Positions 8,848-17,606 of a stretch of DNA of 64,000 bases are shown one piece after another; the stretch's first letter is position 1, and every line of letters starts with the position of its first letter. The stretch lies in NCBI GenBank assembly GCA_030603495.1, contig JAUVXR010000014.1, positions 6,434 to 70,433 of the forward strand, read 5' to 3'. The DNA comes from a bacterium. GTDB taxonomy: Bacteria > Armatimonadota > Zipacnadia > Zipacnadales > Zipacnadaceae. The translations under genes and the position numbers were made by a program. The notes beneath the pieces were generated by a model that was not told the origin of the DNA, searched no databases, and saw only the letters and a program-made list of their open reading frames with translations.

Positions 8848-9387
8848 ATGATGGTGGGTCTTGAATTTATTGGCGCCATTGTAGGGTGCATGCTGGCTTG
8901 CGAATGCTGCTCAGGAAAGAAACACCCCCAGGTTACTGCCGTTGACGAGGACCTTTCGCCTGCCGAGACTTTGCACCGCCTGCGCCAGTTCCACGGGCAC
9001 ATTGGCCCTTATGCAATTCTGGGCTATCGGCTGGGCAACTGGCTGCTGGAGCAGTTGGGCTGCGGCAAGTACTTCGGTGCCCACCTGACCGTCGCTGGCC
9101 CGGGCACCACTCCGTATACCTGTCTGCTTGATGGCCTCCAGGTCGCCACCGGCCATACTCTGGGCAAGGGCAACCTGGAGCTGGTCGCCAATGCCAGTCG
9201 CGCCCCCGATGTGCTGTTTGAGATCGAAGCTATTGCCGATGACGGCACCGCCCCGTTGCGCGTGAACATCCCGGCCAGCGTCGCCGATCTGTTCTCGGAG
9301 TGGATGGGCGGGGAGCTTTCCGAGGAAGAGATTTTCCACAAGACGCTCTCCTGGCCGCAGAACGAGCTGTGGCAGAAGGTTTGCTGA
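8848..9387 (+). CDS. FmdE-like protein in the ECF operon
   Basis: The 179-residue protein resembles the FmdE family (formylmethanofuran dehydrogenase subunit E region). The signature reads FHGHIGPYAILGYRLGNWLL near residues 48-67. In metal-binding members the motif is HGH.CPG; here the Cys is Gly, so that metal site is altered. A separate Cys cluster, CMLACECC, lies near residues 12-19. The start at 8848 is set by GGAGG at 8834-8838; an upstream GTG/ATG at 8755/8758 lacks the site. It sits 92 bases after the ATPase on the same strand and is probably co-transcribed. There is no methanofuran pathway here, so the name reflects homology only. Confidence 0.75.
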   Translation: MMVGLEFIGAIVGCMLACECCSGKKHPQVTAVDEDLSPAETLHRLRQFHGHIGPYAILGYRLGNWLLEQLGCGKYFGAHLTVAGPGTTPYTCLLDGLQVATGHTLGKGNLELVANASRAPDVLFEIEAIADDGTAPLRVNIPASVADLFSEWMGGELSEEEIFHKTLSWPQNELWQKVC

Positions 9388-9571
9388 ATTCGCTGTCCAA
9401 CAGCATCTGGCGTTGGAGTTTCGTTACTCCAGTTCGCAAGTGCATCGGTCCGGCCCTCTCTTTGCTTGGCTTGTTCTGAAGAAGGGATACTGACAGGTTG
9501 TCGCGAACCCCCTCACTGTACTCGGTGCTTCTTACACCAAGTTATTGGTCATCTTTATTCAGGAGGCAAAG

Positions 9572-10981
9572 ATGGAAAGGGCAGACAATGGCAAGTTCGA
9601 TATCGGTATCATCGGCGGTGGCCCCGCCGGGTATGTGGCAGCAATCCGGGCCGCCCAGCTTGGCGCGAAGACTGCGGTGGTCGAGGCGCGGGAGTTGGGT
9701 GGCACCTGCCTCAACCGCGGCTGCATACCCTCCAAGGCTCTGCTGCGCTGCATGGAGGCCATCGAACTGGCCAAGAGCGCCCGCCGCATGGGCCTCAAGT
9801 TCGCCGAGCCCGAAATAGACTTCGACGGTGTCCGTCGCCATGCCGCCCGCGCGATCAAGACGCTTGTCTCCGGTGTGGAGACGCTGATGGCGAGCAACGG
9901 CATAACCGTCTTCGGCGGTCATGGCAGGATGCTTGATTCTACGCACGTCGAGGTCGTTGGTCCCGATCAGACTGTCAGCTTTGAAGCTGGCAAGATTATC
10001 CTCTGCACCGGCTCGGTGCCGTTCATTCCCCCCATCCCCGGCGCTGATGGCACGGGCATAATTGACAGCGACCAGGCTGTGGCTCTGCCTGGGCCGCCGG
10101 AGAGCTTGGCGGTAATCGGGGGCGGCGCAGTCGGCTCGGAGTTGGCCCAGGTCTACGCCTGCTTGGGGACTAAAGTCACGCTGGTGGAGATGCTCGACCG
10201 ACTTGCTCCGACCGAAGACCCTGAGGCCAGTGCCCTGCTGGAAAGCACAATGAAGAAGCAGGGCATCCGGGTGCTGACGAGCTCGAAAGCGGTCGAAATC
10301 GAAGACGTGGGCGACCTCAAGCACCTGGCGTTGGAGTGCGACGGGCAAGTCGAGACCGTCGAGGTGCAGATGGTGCTGATGGCTACCAGTCGGAAGGCCT
10401 ACACGGAAGGTCTGGGCATTGAGGAGTTGGGAGTTGATACCGAGCGCGGACAGATCGTGGTCAACGACTACATGCAAACCAATATTGACAACATCTACGC
10501 GGCCGGTGACGTACGACGCGGGGTGGGGCTAGCCCACCTGGCCTCCCACGAGGGCATCGTCGCGGTCGAGAATGCTCTGGACGTTGCTGGGGCTGGGGCC
10601 ATCAACTATGACGCTGTGCCCGCGGTCATCTACACGCATCCCGAGATCGGTTCAGTCGGTGTGCAGGAGCATGAAGTGGCCACTTGCGGCAGGGACTGCC
10701 AGATCGGCACCTTCCCGTTGAGTGCAAGCGGCCGGGCGGCGGCCTATGGCGAGCGCCAGGGCTTTGTTAAGCTCATTGCTGACTCGGCCACGGACGTCAT
10801 TATCGGTGGTACCGTCGTGGGCCTGTTCGCCAGTGAGTTGATTGCGGGGATCACTCTGGCGGTGCGGATGGGCCTGACCCTAAGTGATGTCGGGGAGACC
10901 ATCCACAGCCACCCGACGGTCAGCGAGGCAATTGGCGAGGCCGCACTGGCGGGCCTGGGCCGTGCCATACACTTGCCGTGA
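9572..10981 (+). CDS. lpdA: Dihydrolipoamide dehydrogenase family flavoprotein
   Basis: The 469-residue class I pyridine nucleotide-disulfide oxidoreductase has FAD motif GIIGGGPAGYVAAIRAAQLG, redox cysteines in GGTCLNRGCIPSK (residues about 46 and 51), NAD motif GGGAVGSELAQVY and the FAD loop IYAAGDVRRG. The catalytic His-Glu pair lies in HSHPTVSEA near residue 444. This is the full set for an E3-type enzyme that reoxidises protein-bound lipoamide with NAD. AGGAGG lies five bases before ATG 9572. No 2-oxoacid dehydrogenase or glycine cleavage genes adjoin it, so its partner is unknown. It follows the FmdE-like gene after 184 bases that hold nothing I recognise. Confidence 0.92.
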   Translation: MERADNGKFDIGIIGGGPAGYVAAIRAAQLGAKTAVVEARELGGTCLNRGCIPSKALLRCMEAIELAKSARRMGLKFAEPEIDFDGVRRHAARAIKTLVSGVETLMASNGITVFGGHGRMLDSTHVEVVGPDQTVSFEAGKIILCTGSVPFIPPIPGADGTGIIDSDQAVALPGPPESLAVIGGGAVGSELAQVYACLGTKVTLVEMLDRLAPTEDPEASALLESTMKKQGIRVLTSSKAVEIEDVGDLKHLALECDGQVETVEVQMVLMATSRKAYTEGLGIEELGVDTERGQIVVNDYMQTNIDNIYAAGDVRRGVGLAHLASHEGIVAVENALDVAGAGAINYDAVPAVIYTHPEIGSVGVQEHEVATCGRDCQIGTFPLSASGRAAAYGERQGFVKLIADSATDVIIGGTVVGLFASELIAGITLAVRMGLTLSDVGETIHSHPTVSEAIGEAALAGLGRAIHLP

Positions 10982-11268
10982 TACGGCGGGTGGCCAGTGA
11001 GCGGCCTAGATCGCCGCACGATAGCGGGGAGCACCCGAGAACGACTTCTATCCTTGAGCAGGTCGGATGCTGTGAAGATCTCCGCTCCAGAAAGCAGCAT
11101 GTGATCCCCAATTCGAAGTCCATGATTCCGGCCCCACGGCAAGGGTCAAGCAAGGTCCTCGCGATGGCGCACACGACCCCGTGGGGTCTACTGAGTTTCG
11201 CATAACTGCAAGCGTTCTTGTTCGGAGATGAGGCTGGCATGTGAGGCATTCGGGGTGAGAAAGTAGTC
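10982..11268. other. Non-coding or eroded sequence after lpdA
   Basis: No open frame here has a ribosome site, a start and protein-like composition at once. Short frames on both strands are interrupted. Together with the fragments that follow, it looks like the remains of former genes rather than a regulatory region. Confidence 0.5.
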
Positions 11269-11397
11269 ATGCAGAACTGCAGGGCTCTGATTTCTACTCG
11301 CAACCGAGCGGGGGAGGAATTCATTCTCGACTCAAGGAACGCCAATATAACTAGAATCCAAGAGACAGAGATTACCGACCTGAAGATGGGTAGCTAA
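11269..11397 (+). pseudogene. C-terminal gene remnant of unknown family
   Basis: A 42-codon frame ends seven bases before the glycosyltransferase fragment at 11404. Its last part, GEEFILDSRNANITRIQETE, has balanced, protein-like composition. The frame is closed by a TGA just upstream, and there is no ribosome site. The tight spacing to the next start suggests it was the 3' end of the preceding gene of an operon. I do not recognise the family. Confidence 0.25.
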
Positions 11398-11403
11398 ATC
11401 GGC

Positions 11404-11590
11404 ATGCGCATACTGTTCATAACAAGAACTGCCGGCCTCGGTGGGGGCATTACGTATCTGCGGACGTTGATCCCTGGCCTGCAGCGCCGGGGGCACCACT
11501 GTGGGGTGATGACACGAGGGGGACCAGGTCGCTGATCGATTTGAGTCAGCCTTAGACCGATGGGGCTTGGGTACCGGCGCTGACGAGTAA
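11404..11590 (+). pseudogene. Fragment of a family 4 glycosyltransferase
   Basis: An ATG at 11404 opens MRILFITRTAGLGGGITYLR, followed by TLIPGLQRRGHHCGVMTRGG, the usual N-terminal Rossmann start of GT4 enzymes with the GGG nucleotide-sugar loop. The frame stops at 11535 after 43 codons. In the next frame the text continues as ADRFESALDRWGLGTGADE, also typical of the family, and stops at 11590. Complete enzymes have about 350-400 residues, so this is a frameshifted and truncated relic. The missing C-terminal domain is not found nearby. Confidence 0.6.
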
Positions 11591-11719
11591 CTTGAATGGG
11601 ATAATAAGGCTGTTGCGATGTAGACAGATGAGGGAGGTTGTTCCTGCTTCGAGGGCAATATCAGCGACACCGCCCGGAGTGGGTTGGGTCGTTCTGCCAC
11701 GAGCAATACAATAACCAAT

Positions 11720-12556
11720 CTAGTGCCTTAACTTTCCCTCTACAGGCTCGCTGTGCGTTCCCCCGGCTATTCCTCGCCCTCCGCGGTTAGAATGAGGAAA
11801 ATACTTGCTCTGCACACTTACCCCGGAGTGCAACTCCACTGCTTGGGCATAGGCAAGCAGATCATAGTTAGCAGCTAGGGCAGCATACACCACGCCCCGC
11901 CACCCATCGAGAACGCCGCCTTTGACTAGCACGTGGCGAAAAAAACTCCAGGCGCTGTGAAAGGCTGCAGTTGCCAGAGTAACTGGTCGGCCACGGGCCT
12001 GAAGCTGCTGCGCCTTCAGTATGGCATAATGGGCCTGCCGGGCTACGAAGTGATTAAGGTCCCTGCAAGTGTAATGTAGCAGCACGCCTGGTAGCCGTCC
12101 CGGTCTGTACCCGCCCAGCTCGAGAGATTCGTGCACGGGGGCAGTACTCCATCTAAACCCTCGTTGGTAAAGACGACTTACATAGGCAGAAGAGGCTCCA
12201 AAGCGCAGTGGCTTGCCAAAGAACACCTCCCGACGCCGAAATGCATACACGGGATGGTCCGGCCCGCGCCTAAGCTTAGCCTGAATTTCCTCGGCAAGTT
12301 TCGGAGAGACCTCTTCATCTGCATCGATAGCCAGGATCCAATCTCCGCGACACTGATCCCTGCCGAAGTTGCGCTGGGCCCCATAGCTAGGCCATGGATT
12401 ATGAATCACTCGGGCTCCACAAGCGCGAGCGATCTCACAGGTGGCATCAGTGCTACCGCAATCAATGACGACGCGCTCGTCAGCGAAGTTTAACGCTGAC
12501 AAGCACCGCTCAATTGCTGCCTCTTCATTCTTCGTAATTACCAACGCGGATAGCAT
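11720..12556 (-). CDS. Family 2 glycosyltransferase, WaaE/KdtX-like
   Basis: The 278-residue protein starts MLSALVITKNEEAAIERCLS and has the acceptor-site Asp pair in the form ILAIDADEEVS. The downstream KLAEEIQAKLRRG region and the C-terminal block MLHYTC..LNHFVARQAHY-type helices place it with the WaaE-like beta-1,4-glucosyltransferases of lipopolysaccharide or surface-glycan synthesis. The usual D.GSTD.T motif is present as IDCGSTDAT. It lies among broken glycosyltransferase genes on the other strand but itself looks full length. The last 25 residues are extra and poorly structured. Donor and acceptor sugars cannot be read from the sequence. Confidence 0.8.
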   Translation of the reverse strand: MLSALVITKNEEAAIERCLSALNFADERVVIDCGSTDATCEIARACGARVIHNPWPSYGAQRNFGRDQCRGDWILAIDADEEVSPKLAEEIQAKLRRGPDHPVYAFRRREVFFGKPLRFGASSAYVSRLYQRGFRWSTAPVHESLELGGYRPGRLPGVLLHYTCRDLNHFVARQAHYAILKAQQLQARGRPVTLATAAFHSAWSFFRHVLVKGGVLDGWRGVVYAALAANYDLLAYAQAVELHSGVSVQSKYFPHSNRGGRGIAGGTHSEPVEGKLRH

Positions 12557-12606
12557 CGATTATGGCCTCCGCTGCTTGCAGGACGGCGAACTGCACCGCG
12601 TCGCTA

Positions 12607-13116
12607 CTACTTTATTGCTCGCAATACAAACTGTATCTTCTTCGGGCGAAAAAGGAAGCACAGATTATCTTCGTAGAAACGTGGCGCTAGGTTGGCCAAT
12701 TTCTCAACACCAAGGAACCGCCATATCCCCCTCACAACGATATACCGCTGCTCAATCTTGAACCTAGCCCGCGAGTAGAAGTTGTAGCGGTTGTGCTCCG
12801 TAAAATAGTCAAAGGTTCTTACCGAAAAGAACCCCATGTGCGTGGGATCGACATAAGCCTCGCTAGCGGCAAAATGGGGCACCCCTATCTGTACCACGGC
12901 TTCTTGTTGGGCGACACGCCAGATTTCTTCCATCAGGCCAACGAAGTTTTTGGCGTGCTCGAGTACCCCGCTGCAGACAATTGCCGAAAACACCTCTGAT
13001 TTGAAGGGCAGGCCCTCTTCAATATCAGCAATTACGTCAGCCTGGGTGCCCGAGACCCTGTCGAGGCCTATTGCGCCAGGCTGTTTTCGGTTGCCGCAGC
13101 CAATATCAAGAACCAA
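12607..13116 (-). CDS. SAM-dependent methyltransferase, possibly 5'-shortened
   Basis: The 169-residue class I methyltransferase begins almost at motif I (LDIGCGNRKQPGAIGLD), the usual position in the small MTases of O-antigen clusters, and has SGVLEHAKNFVGLMEEIWRV for motifs IV-V. An in-frame stop lies two codons upstream. The best start is TTG 13116, about 11 bases after GGGAGG. The gene is therefore probably complete but weakly initiated; loss of a few N-terminal residues is the alternative. It is co-directional with the family 2 glycosyltransferase 50 bases downstream. The substrate is unknown, most likely a sugar. Confidence 0.7.
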   Translation of the reverse strand: MVLDIGCGNRKQPGAIGLDRVSGTQADVIADIEEGLPFKSEVFSAIVCSGVLEHAKNFVGLMEEIWRVAQQEAVVQIGVPHFAASEAYVDPTHMGFFSVRTFDYFTEHNRYNFYSRARFKIEQRYIVVRGIWRFLGVEKLANLAPRFYEDNLCFLFRPKKIQFVLRAIK

Positions 13117-13404
13117 TACCTAAGATGCCTCCCAAAGAGTATAACTTATTTGCCCTAACTGTACGTCCTCAGCGCAGATTGGACACCACAGCCTGGTAGT
13201 AAAGCTAAACTGGTAAGCGTCCTGCCAACATCGACAGCTGTACGCCCTCAGAACTTCTTGGACATTTGAGACCTAAAGATAAGGTGCACCTTGGCCCCTT
13301 CTTGGTTAACTCACCCAGTACTGCTGGTTAGCGCCAGGTTATGTTGGCGCCGGGCTTGTACCATTCGCCCTTGCACCTGCTTTCTCCTGCTAAGAACTTG
13401 CTAG
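13117..13404. other. Gene-free stretch with a small hairpin
   Basis: Both strands are broken by stops and I see no coding pattern. A perfect 6-bp inverted repeat (GCGCCA, eight-base loop, TGGCGC) sits at 13331-13350 without a T-run. The missing first quarter of the adjacent glycosyltransferase (13405 onward) should have been here on the plus strand but is not recognisable. Confidence 0.5.
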
Positions 13405-14106
13405 GCGCAGCCCTTTGACTACTTCGCTCACCAGCGGAACTACGCATTGGCGCGGGCGAACTGTACCTGGACCTTATCATTGGACTGCGATGAGCAGGTA
13501 TCGCCCGAATTGGCCGAGGAGATTCAGCAACTGCTGGCCGCAGGCCCGCCGCCGTATGACATCTACAAAATACCCCGCAAGTTAGTTGACCATGGCCGCT
13601 GGCTGCGCTGCTGCGGCACCTACCCTGACTATCAACTGCGCTTTTTCCGGACCGGCCACACTGTTCGTACCCTGGGGAGAGTGCATGATTCTTCTGTACC
13701 GAATGAGCCTTGTGGCAAGCTGCGCAATGCTATCTTGCATTACTCCTTTGATGACCTGGCCGATCATATTGCCCGAATGAATCAGTACACTACGCTGTCA
13801 GCACTCGACTACTACCACCGGGGCAAGCGGCCAGGGCTACTGTACCTACTGGCCAGATTCTGGCTCACCTTCGGGCAAGAGTACCTCCTACGCGGCGGAA
13901 TCCGCGAGGGGATACCTGGGCTCATGTACTCAGTAGTGCGGGCTACAGAGGTTTTCACCAAGTATGCCAAGGTCTGGGAACTAGCTGATGGCACATCCTC
14001 AATAGACATCGAAGCTGAGCTGGCACGCAAGCAGGCAGCCGATAAGGATATACTGGCCGATGAGCGGCAGCCGGAACTCCTGCGCGAGATCATCCCGCCT
14101 GATTAG
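13405..14106 (+). pseudogene. Family 2 glycosyltransferase lacking its N-terminus
   Basis: The open frame starts directly after a TAG and reads PFDYFAHQRNYALARANC, then WTLSLDCDEQVSPELAEEI. These are the mid-domain FA.QRN and D.DE motifs of WaaE-like GT2 enzymes. The rest is intact, including LHYSFDDLADHIARMNQYTT. The first 75 or so residues of the family, with the nucleotide-binding start and the D.GSTD motif, are missing from all frames upstream. An ATG at 13447 exists but would begin inside the catalytic domain. I read it as a 5'-deleted pseudogene; a shortened but expressed protein is less likely. Confidence 0.65.
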
Positions 14107-14126
14107 GTCGTTCTGCGATTGGTGCG

Positions 14127-14189
14127 TTAGCTTCTCAATCGTCCCAGACTACCTGATTCTGGAGAAATCGTCATCGTCATCACCTCCTT
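14127..14189 (-). other. Perfect Shine-Dalgarno followed by a 15-codon frame
   Basis: On the minus strand AAGGAGGTGA (14180-14189) stands five bases before ATG 14174. The frame reads MTISPESGSLGRLRS and stops at 14127. It may be a leader peptide or the surviving start of a deleted gene. There is no downstream gene in the right orientation nearby for a leader to control. Confidence 0.3.
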
Positions 14190-14333
14190 CTCCCAGCTTG
14201 GAAAGGTATATTGCCTCCCGAGGCGAATAATAGTATTGGCTGTGCACCTGGTGCGGCCTAAGCTGACTTAGATTGCGCTTCCTGACAGTTGCCATCGGCG
14301 GCAAGTCGTCAGAAAAGAGGTGAGATATGTCTT

Positions 14334-15200
14334 ATGTTAGAGAGTGACCTGCTTAACCGCGAACTGTTTATTATCAATGCCGCTCTGACCGGCATGGTCC
14401 CGACCAAGGCGGACACACCCCATGTGCCCGTCTCGGTTGAGGAAACTGCTGATGATGCCGAGGCCGCCGCCGAAGCTGGTGCGGCGATTATCCACCTTCA
14501 TCCTCGTGACAACAAGGGACGCCCGACCTCTGATCCGGATATCTACCGAAGACTGATAGCAGCAGTCCGTGAGCGTTGCCCGGACCTCGTCATCTGCGCC
14601 AGTTGTAGCGGCAGGAATGAGCAAGATGGGGAACGGCGGGCCGCACCCTTGACCTTCGAAGACGAGCTCAAGCCCGAACTGGCCAGCCTCACGTGCGGCT
14701 CAATGAACTTCGCCCGTCAGGCCTCTCTCAATGCTCCCGACACCATAGTGGAGCTGGCCAGGCGTATGCAGGATAACGGGATCAAAGCGGAAGTTGAGGT
14801 CTTCGAGCCGGGTATGATTAACTATGTCTGCTACTTGATCAGCAAGGGCATTCTGGAAGAGTCACTGTACTGCAACATCCTGCTGGGTAACCTGGGAACT
14901 AGCCGCGGGACTGGACTGGACCTAAGCTACATGGTCAACTGCTTGCCCGAGGGCACCACCTGGGGCGCCGCCGGAATCGGCCGGTATCAACTGCCTGTCA
15001 CCGCTATGGCCTTGGCCATGGGCGGCAGCGTCAGGACCGGCCTAGAGGATAACATCCACTACGACTGGCAGGAGCGGGCGCTGGCCACCAACCGGATGCT
15101 TATCGAACGAGTCGTGCGCATAGGCCATGAGTTGGGGCGTCGTCCTGCGACCCCGCAGGAGACCCGGGAGATGATCGGCCTGCCGACGAAGAGACTATGA
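14334..15200 (+). CDS. Beta-keto acid cleavage enzyme (BKACE, DUF849)
   Basis: The 288-residue protein is a member of the BKACE family, whose founder Kce cleaves 3-keto-5-aminohexanoate with acetyl-CoA. The zinc motif HLHPRD lies near residue 59 in AGAAIIHLHPRDNKGRPT. EVEVFEPGM and the C-terminal GLEDNIHYDW are also family hallmarks. AGAGGTGAG at 14316-14324 fixes the start at ATG 14334. It overlaps the next gene by four bases (ATGA). Its place ahead of surface-sugar genes is unusual; no lysine fermentation genes are present. The keto acid it acts on cannot be inferred. Confidence 0.88.
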   Translation: MLESDLLNRELFIINAALTGMVPTKADTPHVPVSVEETADDAEAAAEAGAAIIHLHPRDNKGRPTSDPDIYRRLIAAVRERCPDLVICASCSGRNEQDGERRAAPLTFEDELKPELASLTCGSMNFARQASLNAPDTIVELARRMQDNGIKAEVEVFEPGMINYVCYLISKGILEESLYCNILLGNLGTSRGTGLDLSYMVNCLPEGTTWGAAGIGRYQLPVTAMALAMGGSVRTGLEDNIHYDWQERALATNRMLIERVVRIGHELGRRPATPQETREMIGLPTKRL

Positions 15201-15850
15201 AACTGGTAATTGTTGGCGCAAGAGCTGACGGCCAGGCCCATGTAGTACTGGAGTGTATTGAGGAGTCCGGCGCACACGAGGCTGTGGCCTTCGCGGACGA
15301 GACGCCGAGACTGAAGGGGCAGCAGGTCCTGGGCCTGCCGGTGCTGGGCGACCCCAACGAGGTGGCCCAGCAGGTTCAGGAACTGGGCATAACCGGTGCC
15401 TTCGTGGCGGTCGGCGATATGCAGGCCCGCGCGCGCCTGGCGGAGCTCTGCTCGTCCATGGGGCTTTCGCTGCCCACGCTCGTCCATCCGTCTGCTTACG
15501 TCTCTCTCCACGCCCAGATTGGCGCGGGCGGCTTCGTCGGGGCGGGAGTCGTGGTGCTGCCGGGAGCGGTCGTAGACGAGCTGGCTCGGATTAACGCGGG
15601 AACTGTCGTCAGCCACCATGTCCACGTCGGCGGAGCCAACACCATCGGCCCCAACGCGACTCTGGCTGGCAGGTCGTCCACTGGCGCCTTTGTGCTACTG
15701 GGCGCAGGCTGCACGCTCCTGCCGGAGGTCAGGGTAGCGGACGGCGTGACCGTAGGAGCTGGTGCGGTCGTAACTCGGGACACACCTCCTAACGTCACCG
15801 TCGTCGGCATGCCCGCCAAACCACTTGATCCCGAGCGCACTACTGCGTAG
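15197..15850 (+). CDS. NeuD/PglD-family sugar O- or N-acyltransferase
   Basis: The 217-residue protein has the two-part plan of this family. An N-terminal Rossmann-like domain (MKLVIVGARADGQAHVVLEC) is followed by a left-handed beta-helix of hexapeptide repeats, beginning near residue 98 (HPSAYVSLHAQIGAGGFVGA) and ending GAGAVVTRDTPPNVTVVGMP. The conserved helix His appears in AGTVVSHHVHVGG. Such enzymes transfer acetyl groups from acetyl-CoA to nucleotide or amino sugars. Translation is coupled to the upstream BKACE gene by an ATGA overlap. The precise sugar is unknown. Confidence 0.85.
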   Translation: MKLVIVGARADGQAHVVLECIEESGAHEAVAFADETPRLKGQQVLGLPVLGDPNEVAQQVQELGITGAFVAVGDMQARARLAELCSSMGLSLPTLVHPSAYVSLHAQIGAGGFVGAGVVVLPGAVVDELARINAGTVVSHHVHVGGANTIGPNATLAGRSSTGAFVLLGAGCTLLPEVRVADGVTVGAGAVVTRDTPPNVTVVGMPAKPLDPERTTA

Positions 15851-15860
15851 GAGACAAGTA

Positions 15861-16874
15861 ATGCAAGTGGAATTGACCGATCCCGGCAGTGAGCAAGCCA
15901 CTGGGACGGTGGAGTTCTCGGTCGTGATACCAGTCTACAACGCCGAGCGGACCCTGGCACCGCTGGTCGAGGGCCTCGGCGACGTATTCACCAGCCTCGG
16001 CCGCGCCTACGAGATCGTGCTCGTTGACGACGGCAGCCGGGACAGCTCCTGGCAGGTGATCGAGTCGCTCCACGCTCGGGGAGTCCCCATCCGGGCCTTT
16101 CGCCTGATGCGGAATCACGGCCAGCACTGCGCCCTCAAGTGCGGCCTGGACCACTGCGCGGGGCGCTACGCCATCACTATGGACGACGACCTCCAGCACC
16201 CGCCCGAGGAGATCCCTAAACTCATCGAAGCCACAGAGTCGGACCCGGATGTAGACGTGGTGATGGGCAGGTACGTGACCAAGAAGCATTCCGCCTTCCG
16301 CAATGCTGGAACCTGGCTGCATGATCGGTTACAGCGGATCATCTTCAACAAGCAGCCGGGCCTGGCGCTGACGAGTTTTCGCATCATCAATCGTGCTGTG
16401 CTTGACGAGATTCGCCAGACCCGCCACGCCCGGCCGCGCATCGGGCTAATTATCCTCTCGATAACCAGCCGCATAAAGAACGTGCTGGTGCAGCATGAAC
16501 CGCGCAGTGCCGGACGGTCTGAATATACACTGCGACGTATGGTAAGTGATACGCTGGACAGCATCCTGAACTACAGCTCCTTACCCCTGCGGATGATGAG
16601 CTGGTTTGGCATCGGCAGCGCGCTGTTCAGCCTGTTACTGGGGCTCTATTTTCTGGTCAAGAAATTGCTTGGGCAGGTCGCGGTGTCAGGGTTCACCAGC
16701 ACAATTCTGGTGGTCCTATTCACGGGCGGCGTGATCCTGTTCTCCTTCGGCCTGGTAGGAGAATATCTAGAAAGAATCGTCTCCCAGCAGATGCTGTCTA
16801 CCCAGTACCACATCCGGACGGAGCTATCCGTAGGCGGTACTGGCACGCAGGAGGAGACTGATGATGGGAAGTGA
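15861..16874 (+). CDS. Polyprenyl-phosphate glycosyltransferase (GT2, ArnC/GtrB-like)
   Basis: The 337-residue protein has a GT2 domain with FSVVIPVYNAERTLAPLVEG, VLVDDGSRDSSWQVIE and MDDDLQHPPEEIPKLIE. Two C-terminal membrane segments follow (residues about 240-300). This is the architecture of enzymes that load a sugar onto undecaprenyl phosphate, such as ArnC, GtrB and the dolichol-phosphate mannose synthase relatives. TAGGAGA eight bases ahead sets ATG 15861. It overlaps the downstream GNAT gene by 14 bases. With WecD- and WecE-like enzymes in the locus, the donor may be an amino-deoxy sugar nucleotide; that is inference. Confidence 0.87.
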   Translation: MQVELTDPGSEQATGTVEFSVVIPVYNAERTLAPLVEGLGDVFTSLGRAYEIVLVDDGSRDSSWQVIESLHARGVPIRAFRLMRNHGQHCALKCGLDHCAGRYAITMDDDLQHPPEEIPKLIEATESDPDVDVVMGRYVTKKHSAFRNAGTWLHDRLQRIIFNKQPGLALTSFRIINRAVLDEIRQTRHARPRIGLIILSITSRIKNVLVQHEPRSAGRSEYTLRRMVSDTLDSILNYSSLPLRMMSWFGIGSALFSLLLGLYFLVKKLLGQVAVSGFTSTILVVLFTGGVILFSFGLVGEYLERIVSQQMLSTQYHIRTELSVGGTGTQEETDDGK

Positions 16875-17604
16875 TTCGGCTGAGGTAAGCCTCTCGGACC
16901 TCGACGAAAAGAGGTTCGGGATCAAGGCGGCCAAGGCGCTCACGGTAACTACCGCAAATCTATCGGCAGTGCTCCGATTCTGTACAGACCACAATGTAGT
17001 CCTGCTAATTTCCCGCTGCTCTGCTGACGACCTCTGCACGGCTCAAGCCATGGAAAGAGCGGGCTTCCTGCTGATGGACACTCTGGTCTACTGGTCGCGT
17101 GATTTGGTCGATACGCCGCTCCCCAATGACAAAGGGCCGGCCCCTATCCGGCCAGTGAGGCCAGGGGAGGCGCAGCAGGTCAAACAGGTTGCGGCGGCCG
17201 CCTTTCGCGGTTACTTTGGGCATTATCATGCCGATGAGCGACTTGACAACCAAGCGTGCGACGAACTCTATGCCGATTGGGCTTATCGAGCCTGTAGCTC
17301 GGCCGGGGTGGCCGACGTTGTTCTGGTGGCGAAGCTAAATCAAGAGATTGTGGGATTCGCAACCGGTGAACTGAACAATCCAGAGGAAGGTGAAGGGCGC
17401 CTTTTGGGCGTCGCTCCCACATACCGACGCCGCGGCATTCATCGCTCCTTGATGATTGGAAGGCTTAGGTGTTTCCGCGAACATGGTGCAGAGCGGATGG
17501 TAATCTCTACACAGCTCACCAATATCGCAGCACAGATGGGTTGGCTCCGCTTGGGATTCGAGCCCAGCCATGCGCTCTACACCTTCCACAAGTGGTTTGA
17601 TTGA
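16861..17604 (+). CDS. GNAT N-acetyltransferase, WecD-like
   Basis: The 247-residue protein has the layout of WecD (RffC). An N-terminal half-domain (residues 1-80, with FCTDHNVVLLISRCSADD) precedes a GNAT core. The acetyl-CoA loop is LLGVAPTYRRRGIHRSLM, matching the Q/RxxGxG/A pattern. WecD acetylates dTDP-4-amino-4,6-dideoxygalactose, the product of WecE, and a WecE homologue lies at 18465-19601. That pairing supports the assignment. GGAGGAG lies five bases before ATG 16861. Confidence 0.78.
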   Translation: MMGSDSAEVSLSDLDEKRFGIKAAKALTVTTANLSAVLRFCTDHNVVLLISRCSADDLCTAQAMERAGFLLMDTLVYWSRDLVDTPLPNDKGPAPIRPVRPGEAQQVKQVAAAAFRGYFGHYHADERLDNQACDELYADWAYRACSSAGVADVVLVAKLNQEIVGFATGELNNPEEGEGRLLGVAPTYRRRGIHRSLMIGRLRCFREHGAERMVISTQLTNIAAQMGWLRLGFEPSHALYTFHKWFD

Positions 17605-17606
17605 AA

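Noticed and set aside
10978-11205. 75-codon frame after lpdA
   Set aside because: It overlaps the lpdA stop, lacks a ribosome site and has no recognisable domain.
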